This document shows positions 8,143-16,092 of a stretch of 64,000 nucleotides of DNA, piece after piece. The notes beneath the pieces are model-generated. The model was not told the origin of the DNA. It did no database searches and worked only from the letters and a program-made list of their open reading frames with translations. Both the position numbers and the translations under genes were made by a program. Where the stretch lies: positions 248,001-312,000 of the forward strand of contig NZ_CP078067.1 of the NCBI RefSeq assembly GCF_019195395.1. Direction: 5' to 3'. Each line of letters opens with the position of its first letter. Within the stretch, counting starts at the first letter, position 1. This DNA is from Kaistella faecalis. Its GTDB lineage: Bacteria > Bacteroidota > Bacteroidia > Flavobacteriales > Weeksellaceae.

Positions 8143-9006
8143 TTAATCCACCTCTCTTCCTTGTGAAGCCTCCAGAATTCTGAACCAGTCTTCAGCTTCC
8201 ATTTCTATTGTTAAACTTCCTCTGAATTCTTTGATTGTCTTAGACTTAGACGTTCCTATTACGGGAATAATTCGGGCAGGATGAGCAAACAAAAAGGCTA
8301 AAAGAAGCTGATTTTCTTCCGTTTCATATTTTATACAGAGATCCTTAATGACCGTCTTTAATCTGATATTCTGAGCAGATTTTTCTGTAAAATAATCTCC
8401 CATGACCGACCACGCCATAGGTCGCAGTTTTTTAAGCATTAACTGATCGAGAGTTCCGTTGTAAAAAGCATCAACTTTATTTACAGAGATTTCAACCTGA
8501 TTGGTAATTAACGGAAATGCATCATTAATAAGCTCATATTGCGAAACTGAAAAATTGGAAACTCCAAAATGTCTTACCTTTTTCTGTTCCCGCAAAATTG
8601 CAAAACTTTCTGCAATTTCTTCAGGATTCATCAAGGGTGAAGGTCGGTGAAGCAACAGAAGGTCAAGATAATCGGTTTGCAGATTTTCGAGGCTTTGATC
8701 GACAGATTTTAAAATATGATCGCGGGAATAATTGTAGGATTTAATTCCGTAGCTTCTGTTCTCACAAGGCATCTGTATTCCGCATTTGGAAATGAACTGT
8801 ACTTCTTCCCTTTTGATTTTCATTTCGGAGAAAGCATCACCGAAAAGCTTCTCAGTGGTATAGTTTCCGTAAAGATCAGCATGATCGAAAGTTGAAAATC
8901 CTTCTTCGAGAGAAGTTTCAACTAATTCCTGAACTCCTTTCGCAGAATGATCAGCGCCCCAAACTCCCCAACGCATCGTACCAATAATAATGTTTGAAAA
9001 CTTCAT
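8143..9006 (-). CDS. Aldo/keto reductase
   Basis: The 287-residue protein is a NAD(P)H-dependent oxidoreductase of the aldo/keto reductase TIM-barrel family, closest in pattern to the YdhF group. The usual tetrad is present: Asp and Tyr in FDHADLYGNY near 40-50, Lys in FISKCGIQ near 74, and His in LLLLHRP near 118. The cofactor-binding end (IIPVIGTSKSKTIKEF) is intact. The substrate cannot be inferred. It is a single gene between the RRM gene and the divergent T9SS gene. Confidence 0.92.
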   Translation of the reverse strand: MKFSNIIIGTMRWGVWGADHSAKGVQELVETSLEEGFSTFDHADLYGNYTTEKLFGDAFSEMKIKREEVQFISKCGIQMPCENRSYGIKSYNYSRDHILKSVDQSLENLQTDYLDLLLLHRPSPLMNPEEIAESFAILREQKKVRHFGVSNFSVSQYELINDAFPLITNQVEISVNKVDAFYNGTLDQLMLKKLRPMAWSVMGDYFTEKSAQNIRLKTVIKDLCIKYETEENQLLLAFLFAHPARIIPVIGTSKSKTIKEFRGSLTIEMEAEDWFRILEASQGREVD

Positions 9007-9087
9007 AATTCAGCAATTTTAGTCAAAATTAAAGATTTAAAACTTATTTTTAACATTCCAAATTTCTATTCACACCATAATAAATTT

Positions 9088-9095
9088 TATATTTG
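9088..9095 (+). promoter_or_regulatory. TAnnTTTG box upstream of the T9SS-sorted protein
   Basis: TATATTTG matches the Bacteroidota -7 consensus 17 bases before the ATG at 9113. No clear -33 element is seen. Confidence 0.4.
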
Positions 9096-9112
9096 AAGAA
9101 AATTAATTCATA

Positions 9113-10576
9113 ATGAAAAAACTCTCTTTTCTTTTTTTATCTCTGTCCTCAACAATGGCATTTTCGCAATTTATAAGTCCGGGAACGGGAATAACCTATA
9201 ACCTTGCGTCTCTTTCTGCGGCAGCTCCTGCTGTTTTGGTAAATAACGGAACTGCATACCAAATGACCGCAGACATTACTATCTCGAATGGCGATACCCT
9301 TCTGATGGATGAAGATACCACCCTGAAAATAGATGGTGGAAAACAACTTACCATTGCCGGAACTTATGATACCAATGCAGGGAATATTTTAGTTACCGCA
9401 ACAGATCCTGCAGTAATCTTTAAAGGAATACGTCTGGAATCTTCAGCGACCGTAACCATAAAAAACACGACATTTGAATATGGCGGCGGTATACAGGCTT
9501 TAACTGGAAATTTTTTAATGGAAAATTCCATTGTTAGATATTTTAAATCTGGTCTTGTTACGGGAGCGTCCCTTAATTTCTCTACCGGAAACCCAATTGT
9601 TAGAAATTCCCAGTTCATCGAGAATGATCTTCCTGCCGTTGCTTCAGGTGCAAACCAATCTGTAGCATTAGAATTCACCGGAAACTATCTTTACGGTAAT
9701 ACCAAAGGGAATTCTAACCGACCGCAGATCAATATGGGACCAAGTGGTACCGGTATTACAAAAATCTTAAATAATACCATCATTGGCGACCGAACACTCA
9801 CAAAAGTTGGAGGCGTTTCTGTCTCAACTTTATTAGGAGTTGAAAATCATCCTCAGATTGAAGGCAATATTATTAAAGACAACCGTTACGGAATTACCGT
9901 TGCAGGAAACAATTCCTCCGGATCCATTTCAAATAATGTTTTAACAGACAATAATACAGAGCCGGTGCCGGCAAACGGGGGAAGCGGAATATCATTATCG
10001 GGAAGCGGAAGCCAGGTGATGGCTATTAAGGTAGAAAAAAATCAGATCCGTGGTAGCCTTTGGGGAATCACGGTAATTGGAACCGCTCAGGCTGATTTTG
10101 GAGGTGGAAACTTGGGAAGTACCGGTGAAAATGTTTTCTTTAATAATGGAAACGGAGGTCAGATTTATGCACTTTATAATAATACACCGCATCCTCTGAG
10201 CGCAACCAACAACTGCTGGAGAGAAAATGAATTGTCAGATGATGCAATGGTTGAAAGTGTAATTTTCCACAGTGTAGACGATTCAACCAAAGGGACTGTA
10301 AATTATACTCCATATCTTTGTGGGCAGCCGATGTCTACAAATGATGCAAATCTCTTAAGAAGCAGCATCTACCCTAACCCAAGCAACGGAAACTTTGTAT
10401 TCGAAACTGAATATGCAGGAAACATCGTGATTTCTGATATGAACGGCAGAATCATTTATTCCGCAATCACTGTCAAAGGAAAAAATAACATTTCACTGAA
10501 AGCAAATACTGGAGTTTATATGCTGCAGTATCATGCTCAGGGTAAAAAACAATCTAATAAATTAATTATTAAATAA
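9113..10576 (+). CDS. Secreted beta-helix protein with T9SS type A sorting domain
   Basis: The 487-residue protein begins with a signal peptide (about 1-19, LFLSLSSTMAFSQ). A right-handed parallel beta-helix follows, shown by recurrent short Asn/Gly/Ile-rich turns such as GNIIKDNRYGITVAGNN. The last 70 or so residues form the type IX secretion sorting domain. That domain has IYPNPSNGNF, a GxVYMLQ-like strand and the terminal KLIIK. It should therefore cross the outer membrane by the T9SS and be released or anchored to the surface. A parallel helix of this size often means polysaccharide or adhesive binding, but no catalytic residues could be recognised. A strong terminator follows. Confidence 0.88.
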   Translation: MKKLSFLFLSLSSTMAFSQFISPGTGITYNLASLSAAAPAVLVNNGTAYQMTADITISNGDTLLMDEDTTLKIDGGKQLTIAGTYDTNAGNILVTATDPAVIFKGIRLESSATVTIKNTTFEYGGGIQALTGNFLMENSIVRYFKSGLVTGASLNFSTGNPIVRNSQFIENDLPAVASGANQSVALEFTGNYLYGNTKGNSNRPQINMGPSGTGITKILNNTIIGDRTLTKVGGVSVSTLLGVENHPQIEGNIIKDNRYGITVAGNNSSGSISNNVLTDNNTEPVPANGGSGISLSGSGSQVMAIKVEKNQIRGSLWGITVIGTAQADFGGGNLGSTGENVFFNNGNGGQIYALYNNTPHPLSATNNCWRENELSDDAMVESVIFHSVDDSTKGTVNYTPYLCGQPMSTNDANLLRSSIYPNPSNGNFVFETEYAGNIVISDMNGRIIYSAITVKGKNNISLKANTGVYMLQYHAQGKKQSNKLIIK

Positions 10577-10599
10577 TTGACCCTTAAATTAATTTATTC

Positions 10600-10635
10600 A
10601 AACTCATTCTGAACGCTACAGAATGAGTTTTTTTA
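10600..10635 (+). terminator. Rho-independent terminator
   Basis: A perfect 12-bp stem AAACTCATTCTG/CAGAATGAGTTT with a 7-base loop runs into a T tract, 23 bases after the T9SS protein stop. Confidence 0.9.
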
Positions 10636-10668
10636 TACATTTACATCGGCTTTAAAAACTTTCAAAAC

Positions 10669-11082
10669 ATGAAAATCCACACTACAAATTATAAAAATAC
10701 CTTTATTGAAATCGCTGAAGACTGCCCTGTTTCCAGCGGCCAAATTCCACCAACAAAAAGAAACCTCACTCTTGCGAATATTCAGTATGAAATGGTTGCT
10801 GAAAATCCTTACCAATTCACCTCAGATGATGTAATGTTCGAATGCTATGCTCAAAAAAATGATATTACTGAAAACGAAAGAGCAGAAGGCCGGAAAGATT
10901 TCTTTTCAAAAGGTCAGGCATGTTTTCGCTCTTCAGCACTTTTAAAAAGATACGGCTTCGGAATTCACCACAATGAGGAAGGTAAAGTTGCCATCTATCC
11001 CGCAGGAAGCGAGGAATATGAAAGACTGGTGAATGATGACTCTGTTGCCAAGGTCAAAGCAATGCGAAACAAAAGAAAATAA
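10669..11082 (+). CDS. DUF6157 family protein
   Basis: The 137-residue soluble protein begins MKIHTTNYKNTFIEIAEDCP, matching my recollection of the small DUF6157 family. Conserved-looking stretches include GQACFRSSALLKRYGFGIH near the C-terminal third and the final GSEEYERL. The family has no established function. It has no signal peptide or membrane segment, so it should be cytoplasmic. It stands alone between a terminator and rpoD. Confidence 0.75.
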   Translation: MKIHTTNYKNTFIEIAEDCPVSSGQIPPTKRNLTLANIQYEMVAENPYQFTSDDVMFECYAQKNDITENERAEGRKDFFSKGQACFRSSALLKRYGFGIHHNEEGKVAIYPAGSEEYERLVNDDSVAKVKAMRNKRK

Positions 11083-11197
11083 GACCAATATCTATAAATT
11101 TTTTCGCGTAAAATATACTTTTTTACACGATTTGTAACCTTTTCGGCTTTGGCATCGTATAATCTAATGCAGTCCTAAAGTGGACGGGTTTTTATAC

Positions 11198-12064
11198 ATG
11201 AGACAATTAAAAATTACAAAGCAGGTTACCAACAGAGAAACTGCATCACTTGACAAGTATCTACAGGAAATTGGTAAAGTGGATTTGATTACCGCCGACG
11301 AAGAGGTAGATTTGGCACAGAAAATTCGTGCGGGAGACAGGGTTGCCCTGGAAAAACTTATTAAGGCAAACCTCCGTTTCGTAGTTTCCGTTTCTAAACA
11401 GTACCAAAATCAGGGACTTTCTTTGCCGGATTTGATTAACGAAGGTAACTTAGGTTTGATGAAAGCTGCAAAAAGATACGATGAAACCAGAGGTTTTAAA
11501 TTTATTTCCTACGCAGTTTGGTGGATCCGTCAGTCGATTTTACAGGCATTGGCAGAACAGTCGAGAATTGTAAGATTACCTCTGAATAAGATTGGCTCGA
11601 TCAATAAAATCAACAAAGCTTACGCACACCTCGAGCAGGAAAACGAAAGACCGCCTTCTCCCGAAGAACTTGCCGAAGTGCTAGACATGAGCGAAGACGA
11701 CATCAAGGAATCAATGAAAAACTCCGGTCGTCATTTATCCATGGATGCGCCACTGGTAGAAGGTGAAGATTCTAACCTCTACGACGTTTTGCGTTCCGGT
11801 GAATCTCCAAGCCCTGATAAAGATCTTATGCTGGAATCACTCCAGATTGAAATCGAAAGAGCTTTGCAGACACTAACACCAAGAGAGGCAGATTTGGTTC
11901 GTTTATATTTCGGACTGAACGGTAAACACCCAATGACTTTGGAAGAAATCGGCGAAACTTTCGACCTGACCAGAGAAAGAGTCCGTCAGATTAAAGAAAA
12001 AGCCATTAAAAGATTGAAACACAACACCAGAAGCAAGATTTTGAAATCTTATTTGGGAAAATAA
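11198..12064 (+). CDS. rpoD: Primary sigma factor RpoD (short Bacteroidota type)
   Basis: The 288-residue protein directs RNA polymerase to vegetative promoters. It starts at ATG 11198 ([19 protein letters not shown]); six upstream codons are open but not part of the family. Region 1.2 is at the N-terminus. Region 2 includes [17 protein letters not shown] and the -10-binding WWIRQSI. Region 3 follows, and region 4 ends with the helix-turn-helix [14 protein letters not shown]. Region 1.1 and the non-conserved insert are absent, as is normal for Bacteroidota. This sigma recognises TTTG/TAnnTTTG promoters, several of which are seen in the window. A terminator follows. Confidence 0.97.
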   Translation: MRQLKITKQVTNRETASLDKYLQEIGKVDLITADEEVDLAQKIRAGDRVALEKLIKANLRFVVSVSKQYQNQGLSLPDLINEGNLGLMKAAKRYDETRGFKFISYAVWWIRQSILQALAEQSRIVRLPLNKIGSINKINKAYAHLEQENERPPSPEELAEVLDMSEDDIKESMKNSGRHLSMDAPLVEGEDSNLYDVLRSGESPSPDKDLMLESLQIEIERALQTLTPREADLVRLYFGLNGKHPMTLEEIGETFDLTRERVRQIKEKAIKRLKHNTRSKILKSYLGK

Positions 12065-12080
12065 TTTTATATCAATTAGA

Positions 12081-12110
12081 AAAGGAACTCGTTTGAGTTC
12101 CTTTTTTTTA
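12081..12110 (+). terminator. Terminator of rpoD
   Basis: The perfect 10-bp stem AAAGGAACTC/GAGTTCCTTT with a GTTT loop is followed by eight T. It overlaps the last codons of the converging Crp-type gene. Confidence 0.88.
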
Positions 12111-12701
12111 TGAAGTCTGGAAATTTTTTCTCGCCAGTTCCTTCCGCACGCGGCTTAAACTTTCCGGAGTAATACCCAGGTAAGAAGCTACCATCCATTG
12201 CGGTACCCGAAGCAGAATATCCGGATACATTTTGATAAAACTCATATATCTTTCTTCCGCAGTATCGCTTAATAAAGAATTTACACGATTCTGAAGATTT
12301 CGGATATGTTTCTGAAGAAGAAGATCATTATTCTCGGCAGTATTAGGAAATTCTAAATTAATGCTGGTGAAGAAATCTGCATTAAGCAACAAAATTTCAG
12401 ATTCCTCGACGGCTTCAATATAATATTTCGATTTCTCGTTGAAATAAAGCGAACTTCTGTCAGAAATCAGCCACTTCTCCGGCGCAAACTGAATAATATG
12501 TTCTTTACCGTTTTTATCAATAGAATACATCCTGAGCAAACCTTTTTCCACGAAATAAGTTCCGTTGCAGATATCGCCGTCACGAAGAAGAAACTCATTT
12601 TTCAAAACCTTTTTAGGGGAATAAAAGTTACTGCATGCGGTTACGGCTTCTTTTGGAATCTCCAGAATTTCCGATAAATAGCTCTCTATATTTTCCATCA
12701 C
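12108..12701 (-). CDS. Crp/Fnr family transcriptional regulator
   Basis: The 197-residue protein has an N-terminal cyclic-nucleotide-binding-like beta barrel (about 20-120: FLLRDGDICNGTYFVEKGLLRMY). A long dimer helix and a C-terminal helix-turn-helix follow (VASYLGITPESLSRVRKEL, about 168-187). The effector-binding PRAESA-like motif of true cAMP receptors is not evident, as is common for Bacteroidota members, so the ligand is unknown. It is the last gene of the DUF1569-ytxJ operon, 13 bases after ytxJ. That placement suggests a redox or stress setting. Two adjacent ATG codons are possible starts. Confidence 0.9.
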   Translation of the reverse strand: MMENIESYLSEILEIPKEAVTACSNFYSPKKVLKNEFLLRDGDICNGTYFVEKGLLRMYSIDKNGKEHIIQFAPEKWLISDRSSLYFNEKSKYYIEAVEESEILLLNADFFTSINLEFPNTAENNDLLLQKHIRNLQNRVNSLLSDTAEERYMSFIKMYPDILLRVPQWMVASYLGITPESLSRVRKELARKNFQTS

Positions 12702-12714
12702 AATCTCTCCGGAA

Positions 12715-13089
12715 CTAAGTTAAAGATAAAGAAATACTTTGGTGCGACGCGTTTTTTACCGCGTTTCCATTTTCCAGAACAATCAGCTGTGGACTCTGAT
12801 GCTGAACACCCAAATCGTCAGCAATTTTATTCGACAGATCTCGGTGCGCCAAAAGGTCAAGAAAATAAAATGAAACATCTTTGTCGGACTCTGCAACTTC
12901 TTTTTCAAAATTCTTCAGAACCGTTTTGCTGATGAAACATCTTGTAGAATGCTTAAATATTGCGACCTTTTTATTGTGCGACTCCTCCACTGCTTTCTCT
13001 AAATCTGCTTCGGAATTGATGTGATTCCAGAATTCCGGCGATTGTTTTTCTTCGGCAGAACCGCAAAATATTTTATTAAATATGCTCAT
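12715..13089 (-). CDS. ytxJ: Bacillithiol system redox-active protein YtxJ
   Basis: The 124-residue protein is a thioredoxin-fold monothiol bacilliredoxin-like protein. The active-site region FKHSTRCFIS gives Cys51 in a CxxS pattern, and the cis-Pro loop is QSPQLIVLENG. YtxJ proteins are thought to reduce bacillithiol mixed disulfides. Its presence implies that the organism makes bacillithiol; the bsh genes are not in the window. It overlaps the preceding DUF1569 gene by four bases (ATGA), indicating translational coupling, and is followed closely by the Crp-type regulator. Confidence 0.85.
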   Translation of the reverse strand: MSIFNKIFCGSAEEKQSPEFWNHINSEADLEKAVEESHNKKVAIFKHSTRCFISKTVLKNFEKEVAESDKDVSFYFLDLLAHRDLSNKIADDLGVQHQSPQLIVLENGNAVKNASHQSISLSLT

Positions 13090-13550
13090 ACTTCAAACTG
13101 TTTTAAGTGATGATCAAGGTGTTTATACTCCATAAATCCCCAATCCTCTTTAGTCATTTTCCCGAAAAGCGCATGCTCAGCGAGCAGATTATTTTTTGCT
13201 GATCTTTCTGTAAATTCATCAAGTGATACCAGCAATTCTTCGCGGGACTTTTCAAAATTACAATTTTCTTTTATATTGACTTCTTTAAAGGTGGGCATAT
13301 TCGGCGGAATTCCATTATTGAAAGTTCTCATTTCGATCTTCGTTATAATACCAACTGATTTTATTATAATATTGATCTTAGGTAGAACAATTTTACCAAA
13401 TCCTACCCCGAGAATCCTGTCGCAATGCCGTAACATTTGCGCCGCATTCATTTTTCCCCATTTTGGTTCAGACTCTTCTGAAAGACTGTGAATTCGCGCC
13501 TTAATTTCCCGTAAATCGCGTGGATTGTTCAGCGATTTTTTCACTCCCAT
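13086..13550 (-). CDS. DUF1569 (DinB-like fold) protein
   Basis: The 154-residue protein resembles DUF1569 proteins. Typical parts are ARIHSLSEESEPKWGKMNAAQMLRH cut by the conserved W-G-x-M-x3-M-x2-H pattern, and a C-terminal GFMEYKHLDHHLKQF helix. This four-helix family is related to DinB/YfiT, which includes metal-dependent thiol-S-transferases. That suits its coupling to the bacillithiol gene ytxJ, but this particular link is an inference. His residues near 42 and at 147-149 could bind metal. It is the first gene of the operon. Confidence 0.75.
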   Translation of the reverse strand: MGVKKSLNNPRDLREIKARIHSLSEESEPKWGKMNAAQMLRHCDRILGVGFGKIVLPKINIIIKSVGIITKIEMRTFNNGIPPNMPTFKEVNIKENCNFEKSREELLVSLDEFTERSAKNNLLAEHALFGKMTKEDWGFMEYKHLDHHLKQFEV

Positions 13551-13737
13551 CCTCTTCTGCTTATTTTCTCAATTAATGGAAGTTTAAAGTCAAAATCACA
13601 GTTTTTCGCCTGACTGCGTTGCCGTCTAAATTTTACTGGTATTGTTTTGTCCATTGTTAATTAAAAAATTGCCGATTTGGCTGATGATTTTTTTTGGCTG
13701 AAATTTTGCGGCTTCTGTTTCGTAAATTTACAACATA

Positions 13738-13755
13738 AAATCAAAGTTTTGATTT
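13738..13755. promoter_or_regulatory. Perfect inverted repeat upstream of pncA, possible operator
   Basis: AAATCAAA-GT-TTTGATTT is a perfect 8+8 palindrome, 43 bases before the pncA ATG. Slightly shifted CAAC/GTTG arms flank it. It has the size and symmetry of a dimeric regulator site, but no regulator can be named. Confidence 0.4.
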
Positions 13756-13797
13756 GTTGTATTTAACAAAATTACATTAAAAATTTAAGCTTAAAAC

Positions 13798-14403
13798 ATG
13801 AAGAAAGCCCTTATTATAGTAGATGTTCAGAATGATTTCTGTGAAGGCGGTGCATTAGAAGTTCCCGGAGCCAACGAAATAATTCCTTATATTAACCTTT
13901 TAATGGAGGAAAACCAGTACGATCAAATCGTGCTTACCCAGGACTGGCATCCCGCAGATCACAAAAGTTTTGCTTCCACTAACGGAAAAAAAGTAGGTGA
14001 AACCATTATTCTCAACGGAATTCCTCAGTTTATGTGGCCCGATCACTGTGTTCAGGGAACTTTCGGTGCAGAATTTCATAAGGACCTGAACCGCGATAAA
14101 GTTACCCACGTCATTCAGAAAGGCAAAAACACCGATGTCGACAGCTACAGCGGATTTCAGGATAACAATCATTTTGTGAAAACTGGTTTAGACGATTTTC
14201 TACAATACCATGACATTAAATTGGTAGAAATTGTAGGTTTAGCTCTGGATTACTGCGTGAAATTTACCTGTCTTGACGCCGCTCAATTGGGTTATGTAAC
14301 CTGTCTGCATTTCAACGGAACCCGCGCTGTGAACGTGAAACCGGAAAACGGAAGAGATGCAATTTTCGAAATGCTACAAAATACGGTAACGGTTTTGGGA
14401 TAA
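13798..14403 (+). CDS. pncA: Nicotinamidase/pyrazinamidase
   Basis: PncA hydrolyses nicotinamide to nicotinate plus ammonia for NAD salvage in the cytoplasm. The 201-residue protein has the complete isochorismatase-fold active site. Asp9 lies in IIVDVQNDF, the metal ligands are Asp49, His51 and His55 (QDWHPADH), the catalytic Lys is at about 110 in QKGKNTDVDSYSGF, and nucleophile Cys153 is in ALDYCVKFT. It is monocistronic, with a terminator 24 bases downstream and a palindrome upstream. Confidence 0.95.
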   Translation: MKKALIIVDVQNDFCEGGALEVPGANEIIPYINLLMEENQYDQIVLTQDWHPADHKSFASTNGKKVGETIILNGIPQFMWPDHCVQGTFGAEFHKDLNRDKVTHVIQKGKNTDVDSYSGFQDNNHFVKTGLDDFLQYHDIKLVEIVGLALDYCVKFTCLDAAQLGYVTCLHFNGTRAVNVKPENGRDAIFEMLQNTVTVLG

Positions 14404-14426
14404 TCTGAATAATTGAACAAAAATAT

Positions 14427-14460
14427 AAACTCTGCGCTTCTGGCAGAGTTTTTTGTTTTT
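14427..14460 (+). terminator. Terminator of pncA
   Basis: The perfect 9-bp stem AAACTCTGC/GCAGAGTTT is followed by a long T-rich tract. Confidence 0.88.
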
Positions 14461-14515
14461 TTTGAACTAGACCGTTTCTCAAGAAAAAGATATATTTTTA
14501 TGAAAATTATTTAAT

Positions 14516-16057
14516 TTGAAAACGTCATATCTCTTCCTTCTTCTTCTATTTTTCACTTCATGTGTTTCTGTAAAAAAACATAACCAAAAGCACGAAATCA
14601 CCATCGCTCCCGAAAAACTGCGGAAAGACGTCGATTTTGCATTCGAAAAACTGCAGAAACTCCATCCAAATCTCTACTGGTACATCTCTAAAGAAGAACT
14701 TGATTATAAATTCGACAGTTTAAAAACGACCCTGCATAAACCTCTAAAACCGAATGAGTTTTACAGAAAACTGGCCCCGGTTATCGCCCAGATCAAAGAA
14801 GCGCACCTGCGCCTGGTTCCGCTGGATAAACGGCTTACACGCAAAGAAATCAAAAATCTTGAAAAACAGAAAGGATTACTAAGCCGGTATAATTTTCTTC
14901 TCGATGGCGACCGGATTTTTGTAAAAGACAATGCGGACAAAATTCCAGATATGAATGTAGGCACAGAAATTCTTAAAATTAAAGATATTCCTGCTAAAGA
15001 TCTTCTGAACAGATACAAGCCCTTTGTAAACAGCGACGGCGAAAACCAGACTTTCCAAAAATACATTCTTGCCAGAAGATGGCCTTCTTATTTTACCGCG
15101 GAACACGGAATTCTAGACAGTGTAAAGATTGAAACACAGTATCAGAACGAAGTAAAAACTTTGTATCTCAAGCGGGAAAAATTCACCAAAGAAGAAAAGA
15201 AAAAAGTGGAAAACGCTAATAAAAAGATTACGAAAAGCGAGAAAGGAAAAACGAAAGACTATAATATTGTTACTAAAAGTTTCAACCGCGATCTTCAGTT
15301 CCCTACGAAAGACAGCACGGTTGCTTACATGAAAATAAAGACATTTTCCGGTACATTTTCAAAGAAATTTTACAAAGAAAGTTTTGAAGCTCTTAAAAAA
15401 TCACCCGCACAATATCTGATCCTCGATATCCGCGACAACCTTGGCGGTTCACTTTCCGAAATCAATAATCTGTATTCGTATCTGGTTCCGGAAAAATTTC
15501 AGTTTATCAAGGATATTGAAATTACCTCTCCTTCGGCGATGTATCAGGCCAATTATTTTTCAGAATTTTCGCTGCTTACAAAGCCGGTGGCTGTCCTGGT
15601 CTACCCTTTTTATCTCGCCGGCACAGCTTTATCCATTAAAAAAAATGGTGACCAATTTTATTTAAGGAATAACGGAATCTTTGGGCTCAAAAAACCTAAA
15701 GAGAATAATTTTAAGGGTAAAATTTATGTGCTCATCAACGGCAGCAGTTTCTCTGCCGCCTCTATTCTACCTTCAAAACTTAAGCATGAAAAACGAGCAT
15801 TTCTGGTAGGTGAAGAAACCGGTGGAGCAAACGATGGTACGGTTGCAGGGCGGTATTCTACAAAGAAACTCCCGCACTCGAAACTTTACCTGCCAATTGG
15901 TTTAATGCTGGTTCAGCCGGATATTGATTTTACCTTAACCAAAAAAGGGGTAACTCCGCACAAAGAAATTTTACCGACTACACAACAGGTTTTAGAAAAA
16001 AAAGACATCCAGCTGGAATGGATTATGGAAGATATTAAAAACGCATCTTCTCATTAA
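14516..16057 (+). CDS. S41 family peptidase, predicted lipoprotein (TTG start)
   Basis: The 513-residue protein appears to start with TTG at 14516. No in-frame ATG precedes it, and this start gives a clean lipoprotein signal (MKTSYLFLLLLFFTSC, Cys16). The nearest upstream ATG (14500) is out of frame and stops after four codons. A PDZ-like middle part is followed by the tail-specific protease domain: YLILDIRDNLGGS near 300, then INGSSFSAAS with the likely catalytic Ser, and EETGGANDGT. It probably degrades proteins or peptides at the periplasmic face of the membrane. It converges on the TonB-dependent receptor gene without an obvious terminator. Confidence 0.88.
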   Translation: MKTSYLFLLLLFFTSCVSVKKHNQKHEITIAPEKLRKDVDFAFEKLQKLHPNLYWYISKEELDYKFDSLKTTLHKPLKPNEFYRKLAPVIAQIKEAHLRLVPLDKRLTRKEIKNLEKQKGLLSRYNFLLDGDRIFVKDNADKIPDMNVGTEILKIKDIPAKDLLNRYKPFVNSDGENQTFQKYILARRWPSYFTAEHGILDSVKIETQYQNEVKTLYLKREKFTKEEKKKVENANKKITKSEKGKTKDYNIVTKSFNRDLQFPTKDSTVAYMKIKTFSGTFSKKFYKESFEALKKSPAQYLILDIRDNLGGSLSEINNLYSYLVPEKFQFIKDIEITSPSAMYQANYFSEFSLLTKPVAVLVYPFYLAGTALSIKKNGDQFYLRNNGIFGLKKPKENNFKGKIYVLINGSSFSAASILPSKLKHEKRAFLVGEETGGANDGTVAGRYSTKKLPHSKLYLPIGLMLVQPDIDFTLTKKGVTPHKEILPTTQQVLEKKDIQLEWIMEDIKNASSH

Positions 16058-16092
16058 TTTTTCCGACTGAATGTCTTTTTAAAGAATATTTT

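Noticed and set aside
11100..11190. Promoter of rpoD
   Set aside because: TTGTAA and TATAAT-like stretches exist but with 20-base spacing and no TAnnTTTG box; not strong enough to list.
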